Shown in pieces: positions 52,087-61,554 of a stretch of DNA of 64,000 nucleotides. Source of the stretch: Bacteroidales bacterium UBA6445 (lineage in GTDB: Bacteria; Bacteroidota; Bacteroidia; Bacteroidales; UBA932). The notes beneath the pieces were generated by a model, which worked only from the letters and a program-made list of their open reading frames with translations, had not been told where the DNA came from and ran no database searches. The position numbers and the translations under genes are program-made. The stretch is from positions 206,341 through 270,340 of the forward strand of contig DJOF01000008.1 in NCBI GenBank assembly GCA_002439585.1. Reading direction: 5' to 3'. Numbering within the stretch: the stretch's first letter is position 1; every line of letters starts with the position of its first letter.

Positions 52087-52548
52087 ATGAAATATATGTG
52101 GAAATTAAAGAATGTACTGCTCCTTTACGCGGCCTTCACAGTCGTCTCATGTGCCAAGAATAATGACTTTAAGGCGGCAGTCCCACAGCAGATTATATAT
52201 GCTGGAGACATGAGCGTGACCTATCAAGGACAAGAGTATAAGACTTCTGGGGTCGATGTCGAGGTAATAGGCGATGATATCGCAAAGACTCTTGACCTAA
52301 TATGGAACAAAGTTAAATTCGTGCCTCAGATGCCGGAAGTGACTGTTACCATTCCCGATATCGCCTTTACTGAGAAGGACGGAATTGTAAGTTTCTCTGG
52401 AGACGGAATTGTACCTCTCGCGGGGGAAGTACCTTACGACCGTTTCATGGTGAGAGGGCTTAAGGGTACGGTGTCCGGAGACGTACTTAATGTGTCTCTT
52501 GTCTTCGGCTCTGTCCCCACGTCATTTACCGGTAGTCTGAAGAAATAA
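52087..52548 (+). CDS. Small lipoprotein, possibly calycin-like
   Basis: A 153-residue protein with lipoprotein signal (LLLYAAFTVVSC); start at 52087 or 52096. The mature part is a compact set of beta strands (GDMSVTYQGQEYKTSGVDVEV, GIVSFSGDGIVPLAGEV, GTVSGDVLNVSLVFG) resembling the calycin-like lipoproteins of Bacteroidetes, but this is a weak similarity by eye. It follows the TonB receptor and may be its cell-surface partner. Its stop abuts the stop of the convergent barrel gene (52548/52549). Confidence 0.65.
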   Translation: MKYMWKLKNVLLLYAAFTVVSCAKNNDFKAAVPQQIIYAGDMSVTYQGQEYKTSGVDVEVIGDDIAKTLDLIWNKVKFVPQMPEVTVTIPDIAFTEKDGIVSFSGDGIVPLAGEVPYDRFMVRGLKGTVSGDVLNVSLVFGSVPTSFTGSLKK

Positions 52549-53913
52549 TCAAAAATAGAATCCTGTATTGAGGTACAGGACTCCACCTCCGTCCTCGCGG
52601 GACGTGCATCGTGCGTATTCTACGTTGAGGACGAAATTGGCGTTGATGATGATCTTGAGGCTGCCTCCTAACGAGACGTGCAACCTGTCTTTGGAGTTTC
52701 GGTCTGTGAGTGTCTCATATAACTCCGGGTCTGCCCCTGTTCGGTTGTCTGTGTCGTATTCGTAGAATACTTTCACACCGTCGGTAAACCCGCTGAACAT
52801 CAGTGCGATGTTCTGTCTCCAGAAGGTAAATTCCGCTAATTTCCATCTCAGCTCTATATTTGCGAGTCCTGTTCCCGGACCGAGAACTCTGTTGTACAGC
52901 AGGCCGCGTACTGTGCGGTAACCTCCAATCGCGCTATTGTCGTAGATTGGGCCTGCGGGTGTATAGAAAGGTATGGCATACCAGGGAGCCTTGCCGATGA
53001 AGGAATGCCAGTCTATCCTATAGGCGAGGATGACGCCTTTCCATAGTGGCACGAACTGCCTCCATGTGAGGTTGTATTTAAGATAATTATCTGTAGATCC
53101 TATTGCATTTGCAGCACCTATTATATGGGCGTCTGCATATATTCCTTTGTCCGGTACACCTTTGTGGTTGCGACTGTCGTATGTCAGCCCTGTCCGTATG
53201 GCTGATGATACGAAATTGCCGTCAGAGGCGATGATGCCCCACTTCAGATATTGACCGAACAGGGATTTCTCTTCTTTGGCGTACGGACTGACACCGAAAA
53301 GGTTGAAGTGGTAGCCTGCATCCCAGTGCAGATGTCCTGCGATACGTCCACTTACATCGGCTTTGATGTCAAGCGTAGATCGTGAGAATCTGTAGAAGGT
53401 ATTGGACCTGCTTCTGTCGTATATGCTTTGGCTGCCGTTGTATCCGAAGAATTCCATGGCGTTGTCTCTGCTGTAGCTTGCAGCAGCGTCAATGCGTATA
53501 TCTCCGAATAGCGACCCGGAGTCAAATGAGGCTACATATGTCTGGCTGCCACCTGTGTATACGGAGGCTTCTGCATACCAACTGCATATCGGGTCTGGGT
53601 ATGATTTGCCGTCACCGAAATCGTATATGTGAAGCATTGCGCCGAGATGTGCACCTTTCATAGCATCGTATGATATGATCGGCAGAGGGCCGAATGACAG
53701 TCCATTCTTGCGTATTGCGTTGTGTTTCTGTGGCCGACCTTGTCCTCTAGCCTCTTGAGGTGTCTTGTCTGCTATTCCTATGCTGTCGGATTCTTGTGCC
53801 GAGAGCCTCTCGGGTAGAAGTAAGGGGCTTAGCACCGTCAGACAAACCGCTATTAATGCTCTGAAAGGTGGCGCAGGTATCTGCCTGTCTGAATTGCTTG
53901 AAATTCTTATCAT
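52549..53913 (-). CDS. Omp85/surface-antigen-like outer-membrane barrel
   Basis: A 454-residue protein with signal peptide (about residues 18-40, ending RLSAQ) and a beta-barrel of the bacterial surface antigen (BamA/TamA C-terminal) type. Visible pieces: RKNGLSFGPLPIISYDAMKGAHLGAML near the front, a GIIASDGNFVSSAIRTGLTYDSRN segment, the GGYRTVRGLLYNRV motif that matches the VRGF/Y signature of Omp85 proteins, and a final YLNTGFYF. No POTRA domains are present, as in related PF01103 proteins of Bacteroidetes. Role unknown, possibly lipid or protein insertion. Confidence 0.78.
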   Translation of the reverse strand: MIRISSNSDRQIPAPPFRALIAVCLTVLSPLLLPERLSAQESDSIGIADKTPQEARGQGRPQKHNAIRKNGLSFGPLPIISYDAMKGAHLGAMLHIYDFGDGKSYPDPICSWYAEASVYTGGSQTYVASFDSGSLFGDIRIDAAASYSRDNAMEFFGYNGSQSIYDRSRSNTFYRFSRSTLDIKADVSGRIAGHLHWDAGYHFNLFGVSPYAKEEKSLFGQYLKWGIIASDGNFVSSAIRTGLTYDSRNHKGVPDKGIYADAHIIGAANAIGSTDNYLKYNLTWRQFVPLWKGVILAYRIDWHSFIGKAPWYAIPFYTPAGPIYDNSAIGGYRTVRGLLYNRVLGPGTGLANIELRWKLAEFTFWRQNIALMFSGFTDGVKVFYEYDTDNRTGADPELYETLTDRNSKDRLHVSLGGSLKIIINANFVLNVEYARCTSREDGGGVLYLNTGFYF

Positions 53914-54130
53914 CGGACGCGAATGTAAGAAAACATTCCCGTAATAGAAAACAGATTCTTATAATGAAAGAAAGATGTTTAAACATAATCTACGCTGAAT
54001 CATTCGTCCGCGGGAAGTGGACCGGACGGAGCCGAAGAGTTTGATATTTTATAATAATTAAAAAATAAACATTTTAAAACGTATAACTATAAATGATTGG
54101 TATAAAACATTTTGAGAAGTTTAGGCCCTC

Positions 54131-54161
54131 TTGTGGAGCGAGAATTATTGTAGTATCTTTG
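54131..54161 (+). promoter_or_regulatory. Promoter of pflB
   Basis: TTG (54131-54133), 20 bases, TATCTTTG (54154-54161), with the pflB ATG at 54197. A good match to the primary-sigma consensus. Confidence 0.7.
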
Positions 54162-54196
54162 TAAGCGTTATAATCAAAAAGTACTTATAATACCTA

Positions 54197-56425
54197 ATGA
54201 ATCAAAGACCAGCTTTTATCGACGGACCGTGGAGTCGCAGTATCAATGTTTCAGATTTCGTTTATCGCAATATCGTATCTTATGAGGGCGATTCTGCATT
54301 TCTACAGGGGCCATCGCCAAGAACTTTAAAACTATGGAACAAATGCCTTGAGGCACTCGAAGAGGAGAGAAGCCGAGGTGGAGTAAGGAGTATCGATGCC
54401 GAGACCATATCTACTATCACTTCCCATGCGGCAGGATATATAGACAAGGACAATGAACTTATCGTGGGTTTGCAGACTGATGAATTGCTCAAGCGCGCCA
54501 TCAAGCCTTTCGGAGGTTGGAGAGTTGTGGAGAGGGCCTGCAATGAGAAAGGCATTGAACTCTCACCCAAAGTTAAGGAGATATTTACCCATTACAGAAA
54601 ATCCCACAATGACGGAGTATTTGATGTCTATACTCCCGAAATCCTATCTTTCAGGAAGTTGGGCTTCCTTACAGGACTTCCGGACAATTATTCAAGGGGT
54701 CGCATAATCGGAGATTATCGTCGTGTAGCCCTTTATGGCATTGACAGACTTATCGAGGCTAAGAAGCAGGATTTTGCTACCCTCACAGGGCCGATGACAG
54801 ATGCGAGGATTCGTCTCAGGGAAGAAGTTGCCGACCAGATAAAGGCTCTCGGAGAGATGAAAGAGCTTGGCAATATGTACGGGCTTGATCTTGCTCGTCC
54901 AGCTGAGAGTGCACAGGAGGCAGTACAGTGGGTATATATGGGCTATCTTGCAGCCGTAAAGGAGCAGGACGGGGCCGCGATGTCTCTTGGCAACGTCTCT
55001 TCTTTTATTGATATATACATTGACAGAGACCTGAAGGCTGGGATTATCGATGAAACCTTTGCCCAAGAGCTTGTGGATCAATTCGTAATGAAGCTCAGAA
55101 TGGTACGCCACCTTCGCATGAAGTCCTACAACGACATCTTTGCCGGTGATCCTACCTGGGTTACCGAAGCTCTTGGCGGAAGGTACAATGATGGCAAGCT
55201 TAAGGTTACAAAGACCACTTTCCGCTTCCTTCAGACCCTGTACAATCTCGGGCCGGCACCGGAGCCGAATATGACAGTACTCTGGAGCAACGCTTTGCCT
55301 GAAGGGTTCAAGCGCTTCTGCGCCAAAGTTTCCATTGATACAAGTTCGGTGCAGTACGAGAACGATGATCTTATGCGTAAGATGCGTGGTGATGAAGACT
55401 ACGGCATCGCTTGCTGTGTATCATATCAAGCCATAGGCAAGGCCATTCAGTTCTTTGGTGCTAGGGCCAATCTTGCCAAGGCACTGCTTCTTGCTATAAA
55501 CGGCGGACGCTGCGAAAATACTGGTACTCTCATGGTCAAGGGTATAGAGCCTTTGCATAGTGACAAACTCGATTTCAACGAGGTTATGACTAATTATCAT
55601 AAAGTGCTGCATGAAGTGGCAAGGGTATACAATGATGCCATGAACATTATCCACTACATGCATGACAAATATGATTATGAGCGTTCGCAGATGGCTCTTG
55701 TGGACACCAATCCTGCTATCAATCTTGCGTACGGTGCTGCCGGTCTATCAATCGCCGCTGACTCCCTCTCTGCAATCAAATTTGCCACTGTACGGGTAGT
55801 GCGCAACGAGATGGGACTTTCTGAGAGTTTCGAAATAGAGGGTGAGTATCCTTGCTACGGCAATGACGATGACAGAGTGGACAATATTGCAAAGGAGATT
55901 GTGCATGATTTCAGTGAGGAGCTCAAGGCACTGCCTGTATACAAGAATGCCGAGCCAACGCTCTCTATTCTTACCATCACATCCAATGTGATGTATGGAC
56001 ACAAGACAGGAGCTACGCCAGACGGCCGTGCCAAAGGTACAGCATTTGCTCCAGGTGCGAATCCCATGCACGGGAGGGACAGCCATGGTGCGATAGCTTC
56101 TCTCTCGTCAGTCGCCAAACTTGACTACAATGACGCCAAGGACGGCATCAGTAATACATTCTCGATCGTGCCCAAATCTCTTGGGCCGACGGTGGAGTCT
56201 CGCATAGGCAACCTTGTCGCAATGATGGACGGATATTTTGCAAAGGGCGCGCATCATCTCAATGTCAATGCCCTCGACAGAGCCATGCTTGAGGACGCTA
56301 TGGAGCATCCGGAGAAATATCCACAGCTTACAGTCAGGGTATCCGGATATGCTGTCAACTTCGTGAAACTAAGCCGCGAACATCAGCTTGAAGTAATAGC
56401 GCGTACTTTCCACGAGTCAATGTAG
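54197..56425 (+). CDS. pflB: Formate acetyltransferase (pyruvate formate-lyase)
   Basis: A 742-residue glycyl-radical enzyme that splits pyruvate with CoA into acetyl-CoA and formate, a main fermentation step. The two active-site Cys are adjacent (C406-C407 in GIACCVSYQ), and the radical Gly is G717 in RVSGYAVNF, matching true PFL and not other glycyl-radical enzymes such as glycerol dehydratase. GAAGLSIAADSLSAIKFA is also typical. The activating enzyme follows 2 bases after the stop. No formate channel gene (focA) is seen beside it. Oxygen-sensitive, so it fits an anaerobe. Confidence 0.97.
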   Translation: MNQRPAFIDGPWSRSINVSDFVYRNIVSYEGDSAFLQGPSPRTLKLWNKCLEALEEERSRGGVRSIDAETISTITSHAAGYIDKDNELIVGLQTDELLKRAIKPFGGWRVVERACNEKGIELSPKVKEIFTHYRKSHNDGVFDVYTPEILSFRKLGFLTGLPDNYSRGRIIGDYRRVALYGIDRLIEAKKQDFATLTGPMTDARIRLREEVADQIKALGEMKELGNMYGLDLARPAESAQEAVQWVYMGYLAAVKEQDGAAMSLGNVSSFIDIYIDRDLKAGIIDETFAQELVDQFVMKLRMVRHLRMKSYNDIFAGDPTWVTEALGGRYNDGKLKVTKTTFRFLQTLYNLGPAPEPNMTVLWSNALPEGFKRFCAKVSIDTSSVQYENDDLMRKMRGDEDYGIACCVSYQAIGKAIQFFGARANLAKALLLAINGGRCENTGTLMVKGIEPLHSDKLDFNEVMTNYHKVLHEVARVYNDAMNIIHYMHDKYDYERSQMALVDTNPAINLAYGAAGLSIAADSLSAIKFATVRVVRNEMGLSESFEIEGEYPCYGNDDDRVDNIAKEIVHDFSEELKALPVYKNAEPTLSILTITSNVMYGHKTGATPDGRAKGTAFAPGANPMHGRDSHGAIASLSSVAKLDYNDAKDGISNTFSIVPKSLGPTVESRIGNLVAMMDGYFAKGAHHLNVNALDRAMLEDAMEHPEKYPQLTVRVSGYAVNFVKLSREHQLEVIARTFHESM

Positions 56426-56427
56426 AG

Positions 56428-57159
56428 ATGGAGCATATCAAAGTACATTCATACGAATCTATGGGTACATACGACGGGCCGGGAATCCGGCTTGTCGTTT
56501 TTTTGCAGGGTTGTCAGTTCCACTGCCTGTATTGTGCCAATCCAGATACCATCGACATCTCAGGGGGCAAACCTACGGATCCTGAGGAGATTCTCAAGAT
56601 GGCGGTGAGTCAGAAGCCTTTCTTTGCCGGTGGCGGTGGCGTCACTTTCTCAGGTGGAGAGCCAACCTTGCAGGCAAGGGCGCTTGTGCCTCTTGTCCGG
56701 ATGCTGCATGCTGAAGGTATTCACGTGTGCATAGATACCAATGGGGGAGTCCGTACTGGGGATGCTGAGGAGTTGCTGTCATTGACGGATCTTGTGCTTC
56801 TTGATATCAAACAGATTAGCCCTATAAGACATAAGTCGCTTACAGGCAGGGACAATGCCCCTGTATTAGAGACTGCCCGCTATTTGGAGGACAATTCGAT
56901 CCCTTTCCGTATACGCTATGTGCTTGTTCCTGGATATAGCGATGCAGAGGAAGATATTAGGGCACTTGGCGAGCATTTCAAGGACTACAAGATGATAAGG
57001 CAAGTGGATATACTTCCATATCATACACTTGGAGCTCACAAATGGAAGGCTTTGGGTAAGAAATATGCCTTGGAAGACGTCCCTCTCAATACAAAGGAGC
57101 AACTTTCGAAAGCGAAATCATTGTTCGAGGAATTCTTCCCCAATGTCGTGCTCAATTGA
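56428..57159 (+). CDS. pflA: Pyruvate formate-lyase activating enzyme
   Basis: A 243-residue radical SAM enzyme that installs the glycyl radical on PflB. The cluster motif CxxxCxxC is C29, C33, C36 in GCQFHCLYC. GGGVTFSGGEPTLQ and DTNGGVRTGD are further radical-SAM landmarks. It lies 2 bases after pflB and is plainly cotranscribed. Length is as in E. coli PflA (246). Confidence 0.97.
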   Translation: MEHIKVHSYESMGTYDGPGIRLVVFLQGCQFHCLYCANPDTIDISGGKPTDPEEILKMAVSQKPFFAGGGGVTFSGGEPTLQARALVPLVRMLHAEGIHVCIDTNGGVRTGDAEELLSLTDLVLLDIKQISPIRHKSLTGRDNAPVLETARYLEDNSIPFRIRYVLVPGYSDAEEDIRALGEHFKDYKMIRQVDILPYHTLGAHKWKALGKKYALEDVPLNTKEQLSKAKSLFEEFFPNVVLN

Positions 57160-57322
57160 CTGTTTTTCCAGTCTTTATCTCGGATAGCTAGGATATTTCC
57201 TTGAGCCTAGACCCGCTATATATTTCCAATGCAGAATTGCATGTGCTTTCTGCTATGGGAGAGAGAGACAAGACGCCTTTCTGTGGAAATGATTGTAAAG
57301 AGGAATTGTTATGGGCAGTTGT

Positions 57323-57343
57323 TTTAAAAATAGCATTTTTAAA
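57323..57343. terminator. AT-only hairpin between convergent pflA and cls
   Basis: TTTAAAAAT (57323-57331), AGC, ATTTTTAAA (57335-57343), a perfect nine-base stem in the 197-base gap between the two stop codons. It is weak in GC, so termination in both directions is only likely, not certain. Confidence 0.45.
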
Positions 57344-57356
57344 TGCTTGGAATTGC

Positions 57357-58907
57357 TTACAGAAGAGCGGCGAACAGACGTATTACTTTCTGTATCAGCT
57401 TCTTGTACCATGGTCTATTCTGCCATGTCTCAAGAGTGACTTCTCTCGATGCTTCCATGTCCTTAAGGAAAATCGCCTTGTTGACCTTGGCAACTGTATC
57501 GTCATAGATATAGGCGTTCAGTTCATAGTCGATGTTGAAACTGCGGAAATCCATATTTGCGGATCCGATCTCTGACAGATAGTCGTCGCTTACGAATGTC
57601 TTGGAATGGATGAACCGGCCGGCTCTCTCATATATCTTCACTCCGGCTTCGAGACACTCAGTGAAATATGACCTGTTGGCCGGGCCCATAAAGAAGAGAT
57701 CGGCCTTTTTAGGTACCATCACCCTTACATCCACACCACTCAGTGCCGCTGATTGGAGAGCCTGAAGCATAGGTTCCGGCGGCACGAAATACGGAGTCTG
57801 TATATAGATGTATTTCTTTGCGTTTTGGACAGCCCATACTGCACCCATATGGATGTTCGGCCATCTTGACTCAGGTTCGTCAGGTACAATCTGGATGAGT
57901 TTGTTGCGTCCGTTGAATCGGAATTTCATATCAAGGCTCTGAATAGGTGTCCTTGCGAGAGCCTCGGGAATCCCATTATTCTCTATCTTTTCGTTCTCCA
58001 GTATTTTCTGCGGTTCGGTCTCGCACTCCTTGCTGCACATGGGGAAGTATGAGGAGAAATCATCGTCGATCTGGCCGTCTGCTGTAATCCATGTGCTGAG
58101 GAAACTATACTGAAGACCGGCTACAGCCTTGCCTGTGATGCGCATGTGGGTGTCACGCCATCTTACAAAGTAGTCATCGCTTATGTTCATCCCGCCAGTG
58201 TATCCTATCTTTCCGTCAATAACGACGATTTTCCTGTGATCCCTGTAGTTGAGCTGTGTCACAAGATTGATAAGCGGCCACCTCGGCTTTGTAAATTTCT
58301 CTACTTGCACGCCGGCTTTCTTCATCTCGTTGTAATACCTCGGCCGTATGGCAATGTTGGCTATGTTCTCGTGGATGAAGCGTACCTTTACCCCTTCGGA
58401 GGCCTTCTTCATAAGCATCTCTTTGATCTGTTGGCTACCTTTGTCCTCACGGAAATAGAAATACTCCATGTGTATATGGTCCTTGGCGTTCTTTAGGTCT
58501 TCCATCAGCAGTTCAAACTTGCGGTGTCCGGAAGTGATGATCTCGATGCCGTTGCCATTGGTGACACAGGTAGACTCATCACTGGCAAGAAGCCTTGTCA
58601 GAGGAAGATATTCTTTCTTCACGAGATTGTCGTGCCGATGTCCAAACAGAAGCTCATGCACCTGCTTGTTTGCTCGCTTTCCGAATATTCGTATGAATCT
58701 CCGCTTTTTGTGCATGAAATACCATGACTGTCTGAAATTGATGCCTACCATAAAATATAGCAGCAGTCCGACAATCGGGAGAACAGTTATGATCAGTATC
58801 CAGGCTATCTTCTTGGAAGAGTCCCCGTCATCGAAGATGACAACGAAGATGGTGCCGATCATCAGCAGCACTAGCAGGAAGGTATATATAGCGGATACTA
58901 TTTCCAT
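57357..58907 (-). CDS. cls: Cardiolipin synthase (phospholipase D family)
   Basis: A 516-residue membrane enzyme making cardiolipin from two phosphatidylglycerols. Two N-terminal helices (about 5-25 and 33-55) precede two HKD motifs: YRDHRKIVVIDG (about 220) and FIHSKTFVSDD (about 446), each with the GSxN/D-type follow-up (GGMNISDD; GSANMDFRSF). Length and layout match ClsA-type enzymes. It is the last gene after rpoN on the same strand, 39 bases downstream. Confidence 0.93.
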   Translation of the reverse strand: MEIVSAIYTFLLVLLMIGTIFVVIFDDGDSSKKIAWILIITVLPIVGLLLYFMVGINFRQSWYFMHKKRRFIRIFGKRANKQVHELLFGHRHDNLVKKEYLPLTRLLASDESTCVTNGNGIEIITSGHRKFELLMEDLKNAKDHIHMEYFYFREDKGSQQIKEMLMKKASEGVKVRFIHENIANIAIRPRYYNEMKKAGVQVEKFTKPRWPLINLVTQLNYRDHRKIVVIDGKIGYTGGMNISDDYFVRWRDTHMRITGKAVAGLQYSFLSTWITADGQIDDDFSSYFPMCSKECETEPQKILENEKIENNGIPEALARTPIQSLDMKFRFNGRNKLIQIVPDEPESRWPNIHMGAVWAVQNAKKYIYIQTPYFVPPEPMLQALQSAALSGVDVRVMVPKKADLFFMGPANRSYFTECLEAGVKIYERAGRFIHSKTFVSDDYLSEIGSANMDFRSFNIDYELNAYIYDDTVAKVNKAIFLKDMEASREVTLETWQNRPWYKKLIQKVIRLFAALL

Positions 58908-58946
58908 TGTTTGGGAGCTATTTGGTGTGCGTGATTTCCAACTATG

Positions 58947-60365
58947 TCATAGTTCTTTACGAAGACGGGCTTTCGGAATGCCCAGCTGGTCGCGGTATTT
59001 GGCTATGGTGCGCCGGGCAACCTTGTACCCGTTGTCATTCATGATATTGACAAGCTCGTCATCGGTAAGAGGTTTGTGCTTGTCTTCTTTGTCTACATAT
59101 TCCTGAAGCACTTTCTTGAGCTTTCGTGTGGAGACTTCCTCTCCTTGTTGGTTCTCAAGTCCTTCCGAGAAGAAATACTTGAGAGGGAAAATACCGAAAT
59201 GTGTCTCGATGTACTTGCTGTTGACGACTCTCGATATGGTAGATATATCAAATCCTGTCTTGGCTGCTATATCCTTGAGAACCATAGGCTTGAGATGTGA
59301 TTCGTCTCCGTCCATGAAATAGTCGTGCTGATAGTCCACAATGGCCTGCATGGTGCTGAGCAGGGTGTTGTGCCTCTGTTTGAGAGCCTCTACAAACCAT
59401 TTGGCCGAATCCATCTTCTGCTTGACGAATGTTGCGGCTTCTTTCTTCTGCCGTTCCGAAGAATTGGCGGCATCCATCAGAATCTCAGCGTATCTTTTGT
59501 TGATCCTTATCTCAGGTATGGAGAATCTCGGCATGGTGAGCTTCAGTTCTCCGTTCTCTACCGTAAGTACGAAATCTGGGACTATCTGCATGGCCTGGTC
59601 GTTGTAGGAATCATCGATCTGCCCTCCTGGTGACGGATTCAACTTGACAATCTTGGCTGTCGCAGCCTTCATCTCGGCTTCGGATAGGCCGAGGCGGTTC
59701 ATCACCTTTTGGAAGTGCTTGTTGGAGAATTCTTGGAAATAATCCGAGAGTATCCGCTCTGCGTTCACTACATCCGGACTCTGCTTCATAGCCTTGAGTT
59801 GTAGGAGCAGGCATTCCCTCAAGTCTCTTGCTCCTATACCGGCTGGGTCGAACTCTTGAATAATGTGCAGCATGTCCAGAACCTCTTCGGGAGTCGTAGT
59901 TATATTCATCCTAAAAGCGAGATCATCCACAATACTGTCTATATCCCTTCTAAGATATCCATCGTCATCTAGGCTTCCGATTATGAATGCTGCCACATCG
60001 TGCTGATGTTCGTTTAGGTTTCTGAATCCGAGCTGATCCATAAGGCTCTGAGTGAAACTTTCCTTTACAGAGAAAGTGTTGTACTCGGGCCTTTCGTCCT
60101 TTCCGTAATTGTTGACATGAAGCCGATATTCGGGTATGGAATCGTCGTCCTTCACTTCCGACAACGACACTTCCCTTGGCTGTTGGTCATCTCCGTCTTC
60201 GTCCTTGCTCTCGGGAGCAGAGTCGTCCAATACCGGATTCTCCTCTATCTCCTTGCGTATACGCTGCTCCAAGTCCTGTACAGGAAGCTCGATGAGTTTT
60301 ATTGTCTGGATCTGTAGCGGAGAGAGCTTCTGTACTTGCTTTAACCCTAATTCCTGCTTCAGCAT
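58947..60365 (-). CDS. rpoN: RNA polymerase sigma-54 factor
   Basis: A 472-residue sigma-54; start at 60365 (MLKQELGLKQVQKLSPLQI). Region I is Gln/Leu-rich as required for activator response. The acidic region II follows (PESKDEDGDDQQPREV), then the core-binding domain, and the RpoN box ARRTIAKYRDQLGI near the C-terminus, which recognises the -24 element. It needs bacterial enhancer-binding proteins to start transcription; none lies in this window. One base separates it from the SPOR gene upstream. Confidence 0.96.
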   Translation of the reverse strand: MLKQELGLKQVQKLSPLQIQTIKLIELPVQDLEQRIRKEIEENPVLDDSAPESKDEDGDDQQPREVSLSEVKDDDSIPEYRLHVNNYGKDERPEYNTFSVKESFTQSLMDQLGFRNLNEHQHDVAAFIIGSLDDDGYLRRDIDSIVDDLAFRMNITTTPEEVLDMLHIIQEFDPAGIGARDLRECLLLQLKAMKQSPDVVNAERILSDYFQEFSNKHFQKVMNRLGLSEAEMKAATAKIVKLNPSPGGQIDDSYNDQAMQIVPDFVLTVENGELKLTMPRFSIPEIRINKRYAEILMDAANSSERQKKEAATFVKQKMDSAKWFVEALKQRHNTLLSTMQAIVDYQHDYFMDGDESHLKPMVLKDIAAKTGFDISTISRVVNSKYIETHFGIFPLKYFFSEGLENQQGEEVSTRKLKKVLQEYVDKEDKHKPLTDDELVNIMNDNGYKVARRTIAKYRDQLGIPKARLRKEL

Positions 60366-60366
60366 C

Positions 60367-60927
60367 TTAATCCTCCTTGAAAACATGGACAGATACAGTA
60401 TCCGTCACGTATGAATTCTCCTTATCGGCAACCGGGAAGCAGATGTCTTCCTTTATCACAAAGGCGGAATGATACTGGGCTTTGATTTCGGAGAGAAATT
60501 CCATGGCCTCGCTCTTTGTCCTGAAATCACCCACGGCAACCTTGAAGAATGGATTCTGGTAGCTTCTGTAAACATGTACGCCCGGATATCTTGAGGCAAA
60601 ATCGCGCACTACGCTTTCTGACGCATTGCGGGCATTTTGACTATTGTCGAAGAAGATCCTTACACGGTAGCCGCTTAACTTGCGTGTTGGGTTGGCTGCT
60701 ATATGGCGAGCCATAGCGGAAGATATTGCCTGTGACTGGTGGATTCTCGACCCTCCTTCCGAGATAAGGCTGAATATCGATTTACCCACAAGGGAGGAAT
60801 CGGCTGAGGGGGCATGCCTATATACTACTGAGTCTCTTGTAGCGACCCTCTCGTCCACTTCCTGCGCAAACATCGCGGCTGCGGATACAGTCGCCAATAT
60901 GATAATGGATATGATTGTCTTTCTCAT
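60367..60927 (-). CDS. SPOR domain-containing protein
   Basis: A 186-residue secreted or periplasmic protein with signal peptide (MRKTIISIIILATVSAAAMFA). The C-terminal SPOR domain (about 105-175: GYRVRIFFDNSQNARNA, YRSYQNPFFKVAVGDFRTKSEA) binds denuded glycan strands of peptidoglycan. It likely marks division sites or regulates envelope assembly. It lies between a LEA-like lipoprotein and rpoN and is cotranscribed with rpoN (gap of one base). Confidence 0.87.
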   Translation of the reverse strand: MRKTIISIIILATVSAAAMFAQEVDERVATRDSVVYRHAPSADSSLVGKSIFSLISEGGSRIHQSQAISSAMARHIAANPTRKLSGYRVRIFFDNSQNARNASESVVRDFASRYPGVHVYRSYQNPFFKVAVGDFRTKSEAMEFLSEIKAQYHSAFVIKEDICFPVADKENSYVTDTVSVHVFKED

Positions 60928-60951
60928 CTTCTGTCTTGATTGTCTATTCTG

Positions 60952-61407
60952 TCACTTAAGGAATTTTGTGGCAGGGAATCCCTGCGTTTGCACTTTCTTC
61001 GAGAAAATTCCCTTCCTCAGTCTGGCATCGGCATCGACTGTCACTTTGCCGATGTCATAATCGCGTATCAGTGCCATTGCAGTAAGCAGAGATACACCCT
61101 TGGCAAGTGTTATTGACAGGTGGATATCATATGTATCGCTTCTTCGTGCCTTGATAGAGAGTGGCTCGCATGAAACGTCCGCCATGTGCAGTCCGTCATA
61201 ATATACTTTGGCCTTCAGCTCCTCGGCTTTGAATGCCATGCCTTTGTTGCCTATCCCTACTTTCAGTGTAGCGTCAATTGTCCGCAATCCTACTGGGCTT
61301 ACTGAAACGATGCGGCAGGATTCTACTGACAGCTTGTCGGGCGATACACATCCGATGGCAGCTAAGGCTGTCACTGCATATATTACTGATATTAGAAATC
61401 TTCTCAT
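60952..61407 (-). CDS. LEA type 2-like lipoprotein
   Basis: A 151-residue protein with lipoprotein signal (ALAAIGC, Cys about 20). The mature domain is a single beta-sandwich like LEA-2 (late embryogenesis abundant type 2) proteins: KLSVESCRIVSVSPVGLRTID, GIGNKGMAFKAEELKAKVYYD, DIHLSITLAKGVSLL. Bacterial relatives sit in the periplasm; the function is unclear. First gene of the LEA-SPOR-rpoN-cls run. Confidence 0.75.
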   Translation of the reverse strand: MRRFLISVIYAVTALAAIGCVSPDKLSVESCRIVSVSPVGLRTIDATLKVGIGNKGMAFKAEELKAKVYYDGLHMADVSCEPLSIKARRSDTYDIHLSITLAKGVSLLTAMALIRDYDIGKVTVDADARLRKGIFSKKVQTQGFPATKFLK

Positions 61408-61459
61408 TTGTAGTAATTTAAATAGTTTCCAAATATCGGTGTGATGCTACCGCTGCTTA

Positions 61460-61487
61460 CAAAGATAAGAAAAATAACTTATCTTTG
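61460..61487. promoter_or_regulatory. Symmetric divergent promoter between miaB and the rpoN operon
   Basis: CAAAGATAAG (61460-61469) and its exact reverse complement CTTATCTTTG (61478-61487), eight bases apart. Each arm contains a perfect TATCTTTG -7 element, one per strand, serving miaB (plus, ATG 61555) and the LEA-rpoN operon (minus, ATG 61407). A TTA sits 20 bases before the plus-strand box; the minus-strand -33 is not clear. It may also be an operator for a dimeric regulator. Confidence 0.6.
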
Positions 61488-61554
61488 CACAGCAGGAGAC
61501 GGACCCTAAATTAAGCATAATGCAGATAGTTCCCTTTAGAGTCGCCCCTCATAT

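Noticed and set aside
57201..57575. A plus-strand frame running into the cls gene
   Set aside because: More than half of it is antisense to the conserved end of cardiolipin synthase, and the rest has no gene-like composition.
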